The position numbers and the translations under genes are program-made. This document shows positions 50,669 to 58,886 of a DNA stretch of 64,000 bases, one piece after another (the stretch's first letter is position 1; each line of letters starts with the position of its first letter). The notes below the pieces were generated by a model. The model saw only the letters and a program-made list of their open reading frames with translations. It had not been told where the DNA came from and ran no database searches. This stretch comes from Planomicrobium okeanokoites. GTDB taxonomy: Bacteria > Bacillota > Bacilli > Bacillales_A > Planococcaceae. The stretch is from positions 496,001-560,000 of the forward strand of contig NZ_QQRS01000002.1 of the NCBI RefSeq assembly GCF_003428875.1, given 5' to 3'.

Positions 50669-52213
50669 TCAGCCCAGGTGCTTACGCTGGAAGTCGGCGA
50701 TGCTTGCATATTCGTCTGTTAACAGGCGTGACAGCCGGATGAAAATCGGCAGCAGTTCCTTGTAGATTTCGGTGCAGTCCGGATCCGGTTCGTGGGTATG
50801 CGTGTGGCCGATCATGTCACCGACGATGCTGAAGTCGTCGATTTCACCGAGCGCATACATGCCGAGAACGACGGCGCCGAGGCAAGAGCTTTCGAAGCTT
50901 TCCGGAACGGTGACGGGCTGGCCAAAGATATCGGCCATCAGCTGGCGCCACATTTCCGAACGGGCAAAGCCGCCGGACGCTTTGATCAGCGTCGGTTCGC
51001 CGGTCAATTCCTCGACCGCGAGCAGAACGGTATACAGGTTATAGACGATGCCTTCGAGCACGGCACGGATCATATGCTGCTTTTCGTGATGGATGCTCAG
51101 GCCGAAAAACGAGCCGCGGGCATTGGAATCCCACAGCGGCGCGCGTTCACCCGTCAAATATGGGTGAAACAGCAGACCGTCGGATCCCGGATTGACGGTT
51201 GAAGCGATGCGCGTCAATACGTCGTACGGATCGATGCACAGTCGTTTGGCCGTTTCGACTTCCGCCGCGGCGAATTCGTCGCGCAGCCAACGGAGAATGA
51301 TGCCGCCGTTATTGACCGCTCCCCCGATGACCCAGTGGTCGGCGGTGAGCGCGTAACAGAACGTCCGCCCTTTCGGATCGGTTTTCGGCACCGGAGAAAC
51401 GGTGCGCACAGCGCCGCTTGTGCCGATCGTGACAGCGACGACACCCGGATCGATGGCGCCGACCCCAAGATTGGCGAGTACGCCGTCACTTGCGCCGATA
51501 ATGAACGGCACGTCTTTAGGAATTCCCATGAAAGCAGCATATTCTGACGCTAAGCCGCTCAAGGGGTGCGTCGTCGGCACCGGTTTCGGCAACTGGCCGG
51601 CATAGATTCCGGCAACTTCAAGCGCACCGCTGTCCCAATCGAGGTTCTCGAGATTGAACAGGCCGGTCGCTGAAGCGATGGAATGGTCGACGACGTATTC
51701 CCCGAATAATTTATGGAACACGAAGCTCTTGATGTCTGCGAACATCGCCGTTTGACCAAAAATCTCCGGCTTATCTTCTTTCAGCCAGACGATTTTGGAT
51801 AACGGCGACATGGCATGGATCGGTGTGCCGGTGCGCAGGTAAATTGAATGGCCGTCCATTTCTTCCTTGATGCGGGTGGCGTGTTTGGCAGCACGCGAAT
51901 CCGCCCAGGTGATGCTTTCCGTCAATAATTGATCCTTCGCGCCGACCGCAATCAGGCTGTGCATCGCCGAACTGAACGATACCAATTTCAGCGTTTCCGG
52001 GTCGATGGCGCTTTTGCGGATCGTTTCCCGCACTGTGCCGAGAACCGCGCGGAAAATCTCTTCCGGATCCTGTTCCGCTGTCAGCGGCGTCGGCGTGTGT
52101 AGCGGATAGAAAATCGTCTCCGTCGCCAGCACCTGCCCGGCTTTATCGAACAGAACGGCTTTCGTCGAAGTCGTCCCGATGTCCACTCCAAGATAATGTG
52201 ATGGTTCAGCCAT
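50669..52213 (-). CDS. gntK: gluconokinase (FGGY family)
   Basis: 514 residues. LGVDIGTTSTKAVLFDKAGQ is the N-terminal ATP-binding motif; AVTIGTSGAVRTV and GASDGVLANLGVG follow, and the C-terminal FGGY signature is seen in ASGGFARSEMWRQLMADIFGQPV. It phosphorylates gluconate to 6-phosphogluconate. Lies downstream of gnd, with an unusual 417-bp structured gap. No gluconate permease gene is next to it. Confidence 0.93.
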   Translation of the reverse strand: MAEPSHYLGVDIGTTSTKAVLFDKAGQVLATETIFYPLHTPTPLTAEQDPEEIFRAVLGTVRETIRKSAIDPETLKLVSFSSAMHSLIAVGAKDQLLTESITWADSRAAKHATRIKEEMDGHSIYLRTGTPIHAMSPLSKIVWLKEDKPEIFGQTAMFADIKSFVFHKLFGEYVVDHSIASATGLFNLENLDWDSGALEVAGIYAGQLPKPVPTTHPLSGLASEYAAFMGIPKDVPFIIGASDGVLANLGVGAIDPGVVAVTIGTSGAVRTVSPVPKTDPKGRTFCYALTADHWVIGGAVNNGGIILRWLRDEFAAAEVETAKRLCIDPYDVLTRIASTVNPGSDGLLFHPYLTGERAPLWDSNARGSFFGLSIHHEKQHMIRAVLEGIVYNLYTVLLAVEELTGEPTLIKASGGFARSEMWRQLMADIFGQPVTVPESFESSCLGAVVLGMYALGEIDDFSIVGDMIGHTHTHEPDPDCTEIYKELLPIFIRLSRLLTDEYASIADFQRKHLG

Positions 52214-52315
52214 TGGAACCCTCCTCTTCTGATACTCAAATTATACGCGAATAAAATATGGGTTGCCGGTCTAACTGTTTTAAAATATAAAGGTTAAGAC
52301 AATAAATCAAGTAGA

Positions 52316-52479
52316 CGATATTCCGCAAAACAGCTTCGCGTTCCTGGGGGCTCGCACTGAGCTAACTCGGACTCGGTCCCCTTCGTCCGAGTGGATCTCA
52401 GCACTTCGCTCGAAACGGAGTTGGAAAGCCAACTCCGTTTCTGTTCCCCTGGGAGTCTTCGCTGTTTTGCTCCATATCT
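52316..52479. repeat. structured intergenic element with terminal inverted repeats
   Basis: Ends are ATATTCCGCAAAACAGC and GCTGTTTTGCTCCATAT: inverted repeats with a perfect 10-bp inner part. Inside are two hairpins, CTGAG..ACTCGGAC/GTCCGAGT..CTCAG and AAACGGAGTTGG-AAAG-CCAACTCCGTTT (perfect). The same ends, in opposite order, bound an element at 56151-56269. Confidence 0.8.
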
Positions 52480-52630
52480 CCAGAGATTTCTCTCAGCGCC
52501 GGCGCGCCTATGGAGCAGGCGAATGCCGACGGAGCAAAGACGAGTGCTCTTCTCGGCTTATTGCGGGAGCTTTGTCCTAAGCGACGAAGCGGAATTTTAA
52601 ACTGATACTTTAATTCAGTTTATATATCCT
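52480..52630. other. GC-rich intergenic stretch between gnd and gntK
   Basis: Contains GGAGCAGGCGAATGCCGACGGAGCAAAGACGAG and short words also seen in the 56.15 kb element (GGAGCAAA, GCTTCG/CGAAGC). No gene supported; it looks like repeat-derived sequence. Confidence 0.4.
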
Positions 52631-53515
52631 TTATTTCTTAACCACAGCATGTCCGCCAAATTCGTTGCGCAGGGCTGCGACGACTTTGCCTGTGAAGGTG
52701 TCGTCCTCCTGTGAACGGTGACGCATCATCAATGACATGGTGATGACCGGTGCTGCGACTTGCAGATCGAGTGCCGTTTCGACGGTCCACTGGCCTTCGC
52801 CGGATGAGTTCATGACGCCTCGGATGCCGTCGAGGTTGGCGTCTTTTGAAAACGCGTTTTGTGTGAGGCCCATCAGGTATGAGCTGATGATGGAACCGTT
52901 GTCCCACACGCCTGCCACTTCTTCATAATTGTAATCGAACTGGCTTTTACTGAGGATATCGAAGCCTTCCGCAATCGCCTGCATCATGCCGTATTCGATG
53001 CCGTTGTGGATCATTTTCAGGAAATGGCCGCTGCCGGCTTTGCCTGTGTACAGGTAGCCGTTTTCAACAGAGATGTCCTTAAATACCTGTTCGATATCCT
53101 TGAATTTCTGTTCGTCGCCGCCAATCATCGAGCAGATGCCGTGGCGCGCGCCTTCTGTGCCGCCGCTCGTGCCGCAATCGAAGAAATAAATTCCGTGCTC
53201 CTGCAGCATTGCTGCGCGGCGCAGCGTATCTTTATAATTCGAGTTGCCGCCGTCGATCAATGTATCGCCTTTTTCGAGTAAAGGCAGCAGTTCGCCGATC
53301 ACTGTTTCCGTGATTTCGCCCGCCGGCACCATCAGCCAGATCGTACGCGGTGCTTTCAAGCTGCCTACCATTTCTTCTATAGAAGAAACCCGCTTGAAGC
53401 TATCCTCTTCAACTGTGGCAAAATTATCGTATCCGACCACTTGATGTCCGTGGTCCGCTAAGTTCAAGGCCAGGTTCAAGCCCATTTTTCCTAATCCAAT
53501 CAAACCAATTTCCAT
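52631..53515 (-). CDS. gnd: 6-phosphogluconate dehydrogenase, short type
   Basis: 294 residues. IGLIGLGKMGLNLALNL binds the cofactor; DGGNSNYKDT, SGGTEGARHG and NSSGEGQWTVETALD are substrate and catalytic stretches. At about 300 residues it belongs to the short YqeC/GndA-like, often NAD-preferring, branch that decarboxylates 6-phosphogluconate to ribulose-5-phosphate. Paired with gntK and a divergent RpiR-type regulator as a gluconate module. Confidence 0.92.
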   Translation of the reverse strand: MEIGLIGLGKMGLNLALNLADHGHQVVGYDNFATVEEDSFKRVSSIEEMVGSLKAPRTIWLMVPAGEITETVIGELLPLLEKGDTLIDGGNSNYKDTLRRAAMLQEHGIYFFDCGTSGGTEGARHGICSMIGGDEQKFKDIEQVFKDISVENGYLYTGKAGSGHFLKMIHNGIEYGMMQAIAEGFDILSKSQFDYNYEEVAGVWDNGSIISSYLMGLTQNAFSKDANLDGIRGVMNSSGEGQWTVETALDLQVAAPVITMSLMMRHRSQEDDTFTGKVVAALRNEFGGHAVVKK

Positions 53516-53576
53516 TTCAATCGCCCCTTTGGGAATTTTTTTCCGTAGTGGTTTTATTATATCAAATTTTTTTCCT

Positions 53577-53600
53577 TACACAAGGGAAGTGTAGTATAAT
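53577..53600 (+). promoter_or_regulatory. RpiR gene promoter with inverted repeat
   Basis: TATAAT at 53595-53600 serves the regulator gene. Just before it TACAC-N7-GTGTA (53577-53593) forms an inverted repeat that could be the operator of the divergent gnd/rpiR region. Confidence 0.5.
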
Positions 53601-53637
53601 GTCAGTACGAAACGTGTCAGAAATGAGGAATTCACTT

Positions 53638-54489
53638 ATGAAAGAACAAAAGTTTGCGCAGGCGGCCATACGGGGCAATTATTCACAGTTCAGCGACAAA
53701 GAAAAGAAAATCGCTGATTTTGTATTAAATGATCCGCGCAATATCATCCATTTGACGATCAATCAAATAGCAGACGAATTAAACATCGCGGAGTCCACCA
53801 TCTTCCGCTTCTGCCAGCGCATCGGCTTTAAAGGTTTTCAGGCCTTTAAAATCTCCTTGGCTTCCGAAGTGGTGACGCCGCTTAAAGATATCCACGAGCA
53901 GATCGAAGAAGGCGATGAAGTGAAAACGGTCGCTGAAAAAGTGTTCCGGTCCAATATCAAGACATTGGAAGCGACGCTGCAGATTGTGGACGGCGAAACA
54001 ATCGAGCAAGCCGTCACGACGATCATGAACGCCCGCAAAGTCGAATTTTTCGGCAATGGCGGTTCTGCCAGCGTTGCGATGGACGGCTACCATAAATTCA
54101 TTCGCCTCGGCTTGCCGGTGGCCATGAATCTTGATGCCCATGTCCAGGTGATGTCCGCATCCCAGATGAATGAGCAGGATGCCACCATTGTCATTTCCCA
54201 TTCCGGCTCGACGACCGATATTTTGGATGTGCTGCGTGTGCTGAAAAATAAAGGCGTCACCATCATCTGCCTGACAAACTTCGCGAAGTCCCCGTTGACG
54301 AAGGAATCGGATATTTGCCTTTACACGGTTTCTGAGGAAACCGATTTCCGCTCGGAAGCCTTGTCTTCCCGCATCGCGCAGCTGAGTCTGATCGATGCGC
54401 TGTACACCAACCTGATGATTAAGCGCGGCGATGACGGCAAACAATCGCTTCAGGATATGCGCGAAGCAATGTCGCATAAACGTTTATAG
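53638..54489 (+). CDS. MurR/RpiR-family transcriptional regulator
   Basis: 283 residues. N-terminal HTH_6 (about 15-85: FSDKEKKIADFVLNDP ... IADELNIAESTIFRFCQRIGFKGFQAFK) and a SIS domain (about 120-265: FFGNGGSASVAMDGYHKF, ISHSGSTTDILDVL) that binds a sugar phosphate. The divergent gnd and gntK genes suggest control by 6-phosphogluconate. ATG 53638 is 9 nt after GAGG. Confidence 0.93.
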   Translation: MKEQKFAQAAIRGNYSQFSDKEKKIADFVLNDPRNIIHLTINQIADELNIAESTIFRFCQRIGFKGFQAFKISLASEVVTPLKDIHEQIEEGDEVKTVAEKVFRSNIKTLEATLQIVDGETIEQAVTTIMNARKVEFFGNGGSASVAMDGYHKFIRLGLPVAMNLDAHVQVMSASQMNEQDATIVISHSGSTTDILDVLRVLKNKGVTIICLTNFAKSPLTKESDICLYTVSEETDFRSEALSSRIAQLSLIDALYTNLMIKRGDDGKQSLQDMREAMSHKRL

Positions 54490-54490
54490 G

Positions 54491-54530
54491 AAAACAGACC
54501 TGCCGTTGGATGGCAGGTCTGTTTTTTTTA
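54491..54530 (+). terminator. terminator of the RpiR gene
   Basis: ACAGACCTGCC/GGCAGGTCTGT stem with T8. Confidence 0.9.
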
Positions 54531-54533
54531 CGA

Positions 54534-55766
54534 TCATACGGCGGTTTCGCTCTCTGTTTTATTCGCAGCGGGCTGCTCCTTGCTGACCAAAATGGCCAGA
54601 CCGCTGCTGACGCCGAGTATCAGCAGGGAGCCGGTGATGATGACCGGGCGGATGGCCAGCAATTCAGCAGCCACGGCAAAGCAAAGTGTCAGCGGGATGA
54701 CGAGGATCGCTTCAGCCATGCCGTAGATGCTGCCGATCCGGCCCATCATGGCAACGGGAATGTTTTCCTGATAGAAGGTTTGGAAACCGGTATTGGCGAA
54801 TGCGAGCGCAAACGCCAGGACAAAGAAGCCGATTGCGGCGCCTGTGAAATCCTCAGAAAAAGCATAGATGAGATAACCGGCTGATACGATTATCGCGCCC
54901 CCTCCCATCAGGAAAGAAACTGTCAGCCGATTGCCGAGCCCAGCGGCGACGAGCGATCCGGCAGCAATCCCGGCACCGGCGACACTGACGAGAAAGCCGT
55001 ATTGCTGTTCGCTCAAGCCAAGCACCAGAATCGAAAAAGAAGCTTCCAGTGAATCGAGTGCAGTTGCCAACACCGTCACCGCGCTGAAAGTCAGATAGAC
55101 TAGCGCTATATAACGGTTCCGCCTGCTGAAAGCGAGCACCGCAGCCAAATCGCGGCGAACCAGTTTCAGATTCAATGGCTCTTCGGCGCTGCCGGTTTTA
55201 TTGCCATCGAGGTTCGGCAGAATGGCGGTCAGCATAGCCGCAAGAAATAAAGCTGCGGCGTTGGTATAAAGGGCAAAGTCCGCACTGCCGACGGCTAGCA
55301 AGGTGCCGGCGACAGCTGGACCCAGCAGGAAAGCGCCGGAACCGACAAGGCTCCGAAAAGCGTTAAAGCGCTGACGCTGCGAAGGTTTCAGCAGCAGGGT
55401 CACATAAGCCATCGACGTCGGCGCGAACATGGAGCCGGCGATGCCGAGCACAAAAACGGCGGCATAGATGGATGCCAGCGAATCGAACAGCGGCAGCAGC
55501 AGAATGAGCGCTGCCCGTGCCAGGTCGAGCCCGATCAGCAGCTTGCGCTTGTTCAGCCGGTCGATCAGACTGCCCGCCCACATATTCGTGAAAATCGCGG
55601 CGAGCGGCACGGTCATATAGAGGCCGGCAACCGCCAATGCTGAATTATCTGCCATCGCCAGCACTTTGAGATTCAAGGCGATGAGGTAAATCCATGCCCC
55701 GATATTCGAAATGCCGACTGCCGCCAATAAAATCAGCGGATCTTTCCAATCAAATAATTTCGTCAT
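54534..55766 (-). CDS. MFS transporter under T-box control
   Basis: 410 residues with about 12 helices; ADNSALAVAGLYMTVPLAAIFTNMWAGSLIDRLNKRKLLIGLDLAR is the helix 2-3 loop motif of drug/H+ antiporter-like MFS proteins. A complete T-box leader precedes it, and its RBS GGAGG is part of the terminator hairpin, so expression should respond to an uncharged tRNA. It may import or export an amino acid or peptide-like product rather than a drug. ATG 55766 follows the U-run directly. Confidence 0.85.
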   Translation of the reverse strand: MTKLFDWKDPLILLAAVGISNIGAWIYLIALNLKVLAMADNSALAVAGLYMTVPLAAIFTNMWAGSLIDRLNKRKLLIGLDLARAALILLLPLFDSLASIYAAVFVLGIAGSMFAPTSMAYVTLLLKPSQRQRFNAFRSLVGSGAFLLGPAVAGTLLAVGSADFALYTNAAALFLAAMLTAILPNLDGNKTGSAEEPLNLKLVRRDLAAVLAFSRRNRYIALVYLTFSAVTVLATALDSLEASFSILVLGLSEQQYGFLVSVAGAGIAAGSLVAAGLGNRLTVSFLMGGGAIIVSAGYLIYAFSEDFTGAAIGFFVLAFALAFANTGFQTFYQENIPVAMMGRIGSIYGMAEAILVIPLTLCFAVAAELLAIRPVIITGSLLILGVSSGLAILVSKEQPAANKTESETAV

Positions 55767-55769
55767 AAA

Positions 55770-56045
55770 AAAACCGCCTCCAAGACAATTCGTCTTGGAG
55801 GCGGTTCGGGTTCGCGGTGCCACTCCAGTTCACCGGCATGTCGCCATGCCAGTCTCATTAAGTACGGCAGGACGCGCCTGCTTATACTTTTGCCCGGTAA
55901 CAGGAGCTCCTGTCGCGCCACCCCCATTCGCTGGTTCCGGCGCGCTGCTCAGAGTTTTGTTTCAGCCGTCCGCCTCTCCCCTTTTCCAGCTGCCAGGGGT
56001 CTCTTGTGAAAGGTTGGGATCTGCCTACTCTTCTCTTCTTCGCAT
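55770..56045 (-). promoter_or_regulatory. T-box riboswitch
   Basis: On the minus strand: AAGAGTAG with the AGTA loop-E strand, an AAGAGACC bulge, the distal loop GGCAGCTGGAAAAGG, the opposing CTGAAACAAAACTC strand, then GGAGTGGCACCGCGAACC (the T-box sequence, 55811-55829) and a perfect terminator CCGCCTCCAAGAC/GTCTTGGAGGCGG with T7 (55772-55806). The specifier after GAA could be ACA (Thr); this reading is weak. The terminator 3' arm also carries the SD GGAGG. Confidence 0.9.
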
Positions 56046-56150
56046 TTGGTTTTCAATAGGATAACATTGGGCACTAATAGTGTATAGGGTAAATTTTTGA
56101 TAAAAAAATACACACTTATCTACAGTTTTTGTTTTGAGTGAAGTTTCTAT

Positions 56151-56269
56151 AGATATGGAGCAAAAGAGCGGAAGTAAAGCGTGCTCCTGCATCGCTGCGC
56201 TGCTTCGTCGCAAAGACTTAGCCTTGCAAGCTTCGGCTAATGTCTTCGGAGCAGTTTTGCGGAATATCG
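56151..56269. repeat. intergenic element with terminal inverted repeats, second copy
   Basis: Runs from AGATATGGAGCAAAAG to GTTTTGCGGAATATCG, the same ends as the element at 52316-52479 but reversed. The interior is shorter and differs (several GCTTCG/CGAAGC-type stems). Lies between the T-box leader and the symporter gene. Confidence 0.75.
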
Positions 56270-56395
56270 TTTAGTAAAACCATCCTTTTGAGCAACGGCT
56301 TTGACAGCTGCCCGCCCTTCATCTACTGTAATGGGTAATTCCAAGTAATTTTGTACGGATTAAACTATATTTCAATAATTTGAAGGAGGTAGCAT

Positions 56396-57625
56396 ATGAA
56401 AGCCATTTGGAGAAAATATACAGATACATCTTTAATAGTTAAAATCACCATCGCCCTGATCCTTGGAGTGATCGTCGGGCTGCTGTTCGGGGAAGACGCT
56501 GCGGTGCTGGCGCCGCTCGGCGATCTGCTGCTGAATTTATTGACGTTCCTGATCATTCCATTGATCTTGTTCACCTTGATGGTCGGCGTCAATCAGAGCC
56601 GTCTCGGTGACCTCGGCCGCATGGGCGGAAAGGTATTTCTCTATTATGTTTTAAGTTCGGCGTTCGCCATCATCGTCGGGTTGACCGTCGCAACCCTGTT
56701 CCAGCCCGGCACCGGCATGACGCTGCCAGCCGATGAAACTTTTGAAACCCCTGAAAATCCCGGTGTCATCAATGTACTGCTGAATATCGTACCATCGAAT
56801 ATCTTTACTGCGTTCACTGAAATGAATCTGCTCGGCATCATCTTCACGGCATTCGCGTTCGGGTTGGCGATCGCCTATATGCGCAGCTCAGCGGAATTCG
56901 GGGAGCTTGGGGAGCATCTTTATAAAACCGTCAACGGTCTGAATGAGGCGACCATCGTCGTCCTGAAAGTGATTCTGCAATATGTGCCGATCGGCGTTTT
57001 CGCCATCATGGCGGAAGTGGTCGGCAGCCAGGGGCTTGATACGCTGCTGTCACTCGGTGAAATGGTGCTCGTGCTGTATGTCGCCATCGCCGTGCAGATT
57101 GTGCTCTATACCCTTCTGTTGATTTTGATGAAAATAAAACCGGGCATCTTCTTCCGCCATGCGCGAACGCCGATTCTGACAGCGTTCGTTACACAAAGCA
57201 GCTCCGGCACTTTGCCGTTGACACTTGAAGCAGCACGCGGTCTTGGCTTATCGAAAAGTTTGTACGGCTTCAGCCTGCCGCTCGGTGCTACCATCAATAT
57301 GGATGGAGCCGCCATCCGAATCGCCGTATCCGCCGCTTTTGCCGCCAATTTGACAGGCAATCCCTTATCCTTGCCGGATATGCTGATGGTGGTGCTCGTC
57401 GGTACGCTCGCTTCTGTCGGTACAGCCGGTGTGCCAGGAGCCGGAATCGTCATGATCGCCACCGTCTTCGCGCAGCTCGGACTGCCGATGGAAGCTGTCG
57501 CATTGCTGACAGCGATTGACGCACTTGTCGGCATGGGCGCAACGATGCTGAACGTAACCGGTGACCTTGTCGGCACGACTGTCATCGATAAAACCGAAAA
57601 GAAACGGCAGGCTGCAAAAGCGTAA
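56396..57625 (+). CDS. dicarboxylate/amino acid:cation symporter
   Basis: 409 residues, eight helices plus two re-entrant hairpins. TQSSSGTLPLTLEAARGLGLSK is the serine-rich hairpin (HP1), NMDGAAIRIAVSA the unwound TM7 motif, and GVPGAGIVMIA the HP2 region of the DAACS family (GltP/GltT/DctA). It takes up glutamate, aspartate or C4-dicarboxylates with Na+ or H+. RBS GAAGGAGG. Ends in a terminator that begins inside the coding sequence. Confidence 0.92.
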   Translation: MKAIWRKYTDTSLIVKITIALILGVIVGLLFGEDAAVLAPLGDLLLNLLTFLIIPLILFTLMVGVNQSRLGDLGRMGGKVFLYYVLSSAFAIIVGLTVATLFQPGTGMTLPADETFETPENPGVINVLLNIVPSNIFTAFTEMNLLGIIFTAFAFGLAIAYMRSSAEFGELGEHLYKTVNGLNEATIVVLKVILQYVPIGVFAIMAEVVGSQGLDTLLSLGEMVLVLYVAIAVQIVLYTLLLILMKIKPGIFFRHARTPILTAFVTQSSSGTLPLTLEAARGLGLSKSLYGFSLPLGATINMDGAAIRIAVSAAFAANLTGNPLSLPDMLMVVLVGTLASVGTAGVPGAGIVMIATVFAQLGLPMEAVALLTAIDALVGMGATMLNVTGDLVGTTVIDKTEKKRQAAKA

Positions 57626-57643
57626 CGCAGCTGCCGTTTTTTT
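57604..57643 (+). terminator. terminator overlapping the symporter stop codon
   Basis: ACGGCAGGCTGC/GCAGCTGCCGT around the stop codon (57623-57625), then T7. Confidence 0.85.
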
Positions 57644-57701
57644 ATTGGAACAGCGGGTATATTAAAAGACAAGTTATTTACGATTGGGAGGTGTTCATCC
57701 G

Positions 57702-58541
57702 ATGAAAAATTTGGCATCCGCCAGCACATTGCATAATGCCGTCGAAATGCCCTGGTTCGGCCTCGGCGTATCCGGGCTGAAGGACGGCGACGAGACCGCC
57801 GATTGCGTGCGGACAGCAATTGTCAACGGTTACCGAAGCATCGATACGGCCGCCATGTATGGCAATGAAGCCGGTGTCGGCCGGGGAGTCCGCGAAGCAC
57901 TCGAAGAAACCGGCCTGTCACGTGAAGATATCTTTATCACATCGAAAGTATGGAATTCCGATCTCGGCTACGATTCTGTGCTGTCCGCATATGAAGCGAG
58001 CCTGGAGAAGCTGGGACTCGATTATCTCGATCTATATTTGATCCATTGGCCGGTGGAAGGAAAGTATAAAGATGCTTGGCGCGCGCTTGAAAAATTGTAT
58101 AAAGACGGCCGCGTCAAAGCGATCGGCGTCTGTAATTTCCAGATCCATCACCTGGAGAATGTATTGAAGGATGTCGATATCGTACCGATGGTCAATCAAG
58201 TCGAGTATCACCCGCTGCTGACACAGGAAGAACTTCATAAATTCTGTAAAGCCCGCAATATTCAATTGGAAGCCTGGTCGCCGCTCATGCAAGGCAAGCT
58301 GCTCGACCATCCTGTCCTCGAGGAAATTGCGATGAAGAACGAAAAAACGCCGGCACAAGTTATCCTGCGCTGGGACCTCCAAAACGGCGTCGTCACCATT
58401 CCGAAATCTTCAAAAGAACCGCGCATCATCCAGAACGGCCAAATATTCGATTTCGAGCTGACCGACGAAGACATGGAACGCATTTCCGCGCTCAATGAAA
58501 ACCGCCGCGTCGGTCCGGACCCGGATAATTTCGATTTTTGA
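57702..58541 (+). CDS. aldo/keto reductase
   Basis: 279 residues. The catalytic tetrad is in DTAAMYGNE (Asp, Tyr), FITSKVWN (Lys) and LIHWP (His); IPKSSKEPRI is the NADPH phosphate site. Belongs to the AKR5 group (YvgN/YtbE-like), reducing glyoxal, methylglyoxal or other carbonyls. RBS GGGAGGTG, 8 nt before the ATG at 57702. Confidence 0.93.
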   Translation: MKNLASASTLHNAVEMPWFGLGVSGLKDGDETADCVRTAIVNGYRSIDTAAMYGNEAGVGRGVREALEETGLSREDIFITSKVWNSDLGYDSVLSAYEASLEKLGLDYLDLYLIHWPVEGKYKDAWRALEKLYKDGRVKAIGVCNFQIHHLENVLKDVDIVPMVNQVEYHPLLTQEELHKFCKARNIQLEAWSPLMQGKLLDHPVLEEIAMKNEKTPAQVILRWDLQNGVVTIPKSSKEPRIIQNGQIFDFELTDEDMERISALNENRRVGPDPDNFDF

Positions 58542-58553
58542 TTTTATGATGCG

Positions 58554-58604
58554 AAAAGCCATCTTTCTTGCACCGCTTGCCGGTGAGAAAGATGGCTTTT
58601 TTTT
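58554..58604 (+). terminator. terminator of the aldo/keto reductase gene
   Basis: AAAAGCCATCTTTCT/AGAAAGATGGCTTTT long stem with T8; a small inner CACCG/CGGTG stem. Confidence 0.9.
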
Positions 58605-58609
58605 GTTGG

Positions 58610-58700
58610 GGTGCGGGTTGAATCGGTTGGGGTGCGGGTTGAATCGGTTGGGGTGCGGAAATCGGCTTGCGAGGTGCGGTTATCTTCATTTGAGGTGCGG
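58610..58700. repeat. phased motif array, core GGTGCGG
   Basis: GGTGCGG starts at 58610, 58631, 58652, 58673 and 58694: exact 21-bp period. Filler is GTTGAATCGGTTGG in the first units and varies later. Confidence 0.95.
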
Positions 58701-58770
58701 TCGGCAATTATTCAAAGCTATAATACAAAAAAGCGACCATTAAGTTGAAATATTTTCCAATATTTTATTT

Positions 58771-58845
58771 TTAGTTGCGCGATTTCGTCATTTAGTTGCG
58801 GTTAGATTCAATTTAGTTGCGCTTAAACTTGATTTAGTTGCGGTT
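58771..58845. repeat. phased motif array, core TTAGTTGCG
   Basis: TTAGTTGCG starts at 58771, 58792, 58813 and 58834: exact 21-bp period; the words alternate TTAGTTGCGCGATT / TTAGTTGCGGTTAGA. Together with the GGTGCGG array and the link GGCAATTATTCAAAGCT it forms a composite that is repeated at 62.23-62.52 kb. Confidence 0.95.
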
Positions 58846-58886
58846 AGAAAATATTCAAAGACATTTTCGTTTTTATTCCATAGTGG

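Noticed and set aside
56110-56130. DnaA box or origin near 56.1 kb
   Set aside because: Only one near match (TTATCTACA) was seen, with no cluster and no dnaA/dnaN genes.
58495-58743. Open frames of about 70-80 codons across the GGTGCGG arrays, both strands
   Set aside because: They come from the 21-bp period (a multiple of three), which gives repeating peptides such as NRLGCGL. No RBS or family, and the 20-bp arrays break the frame.
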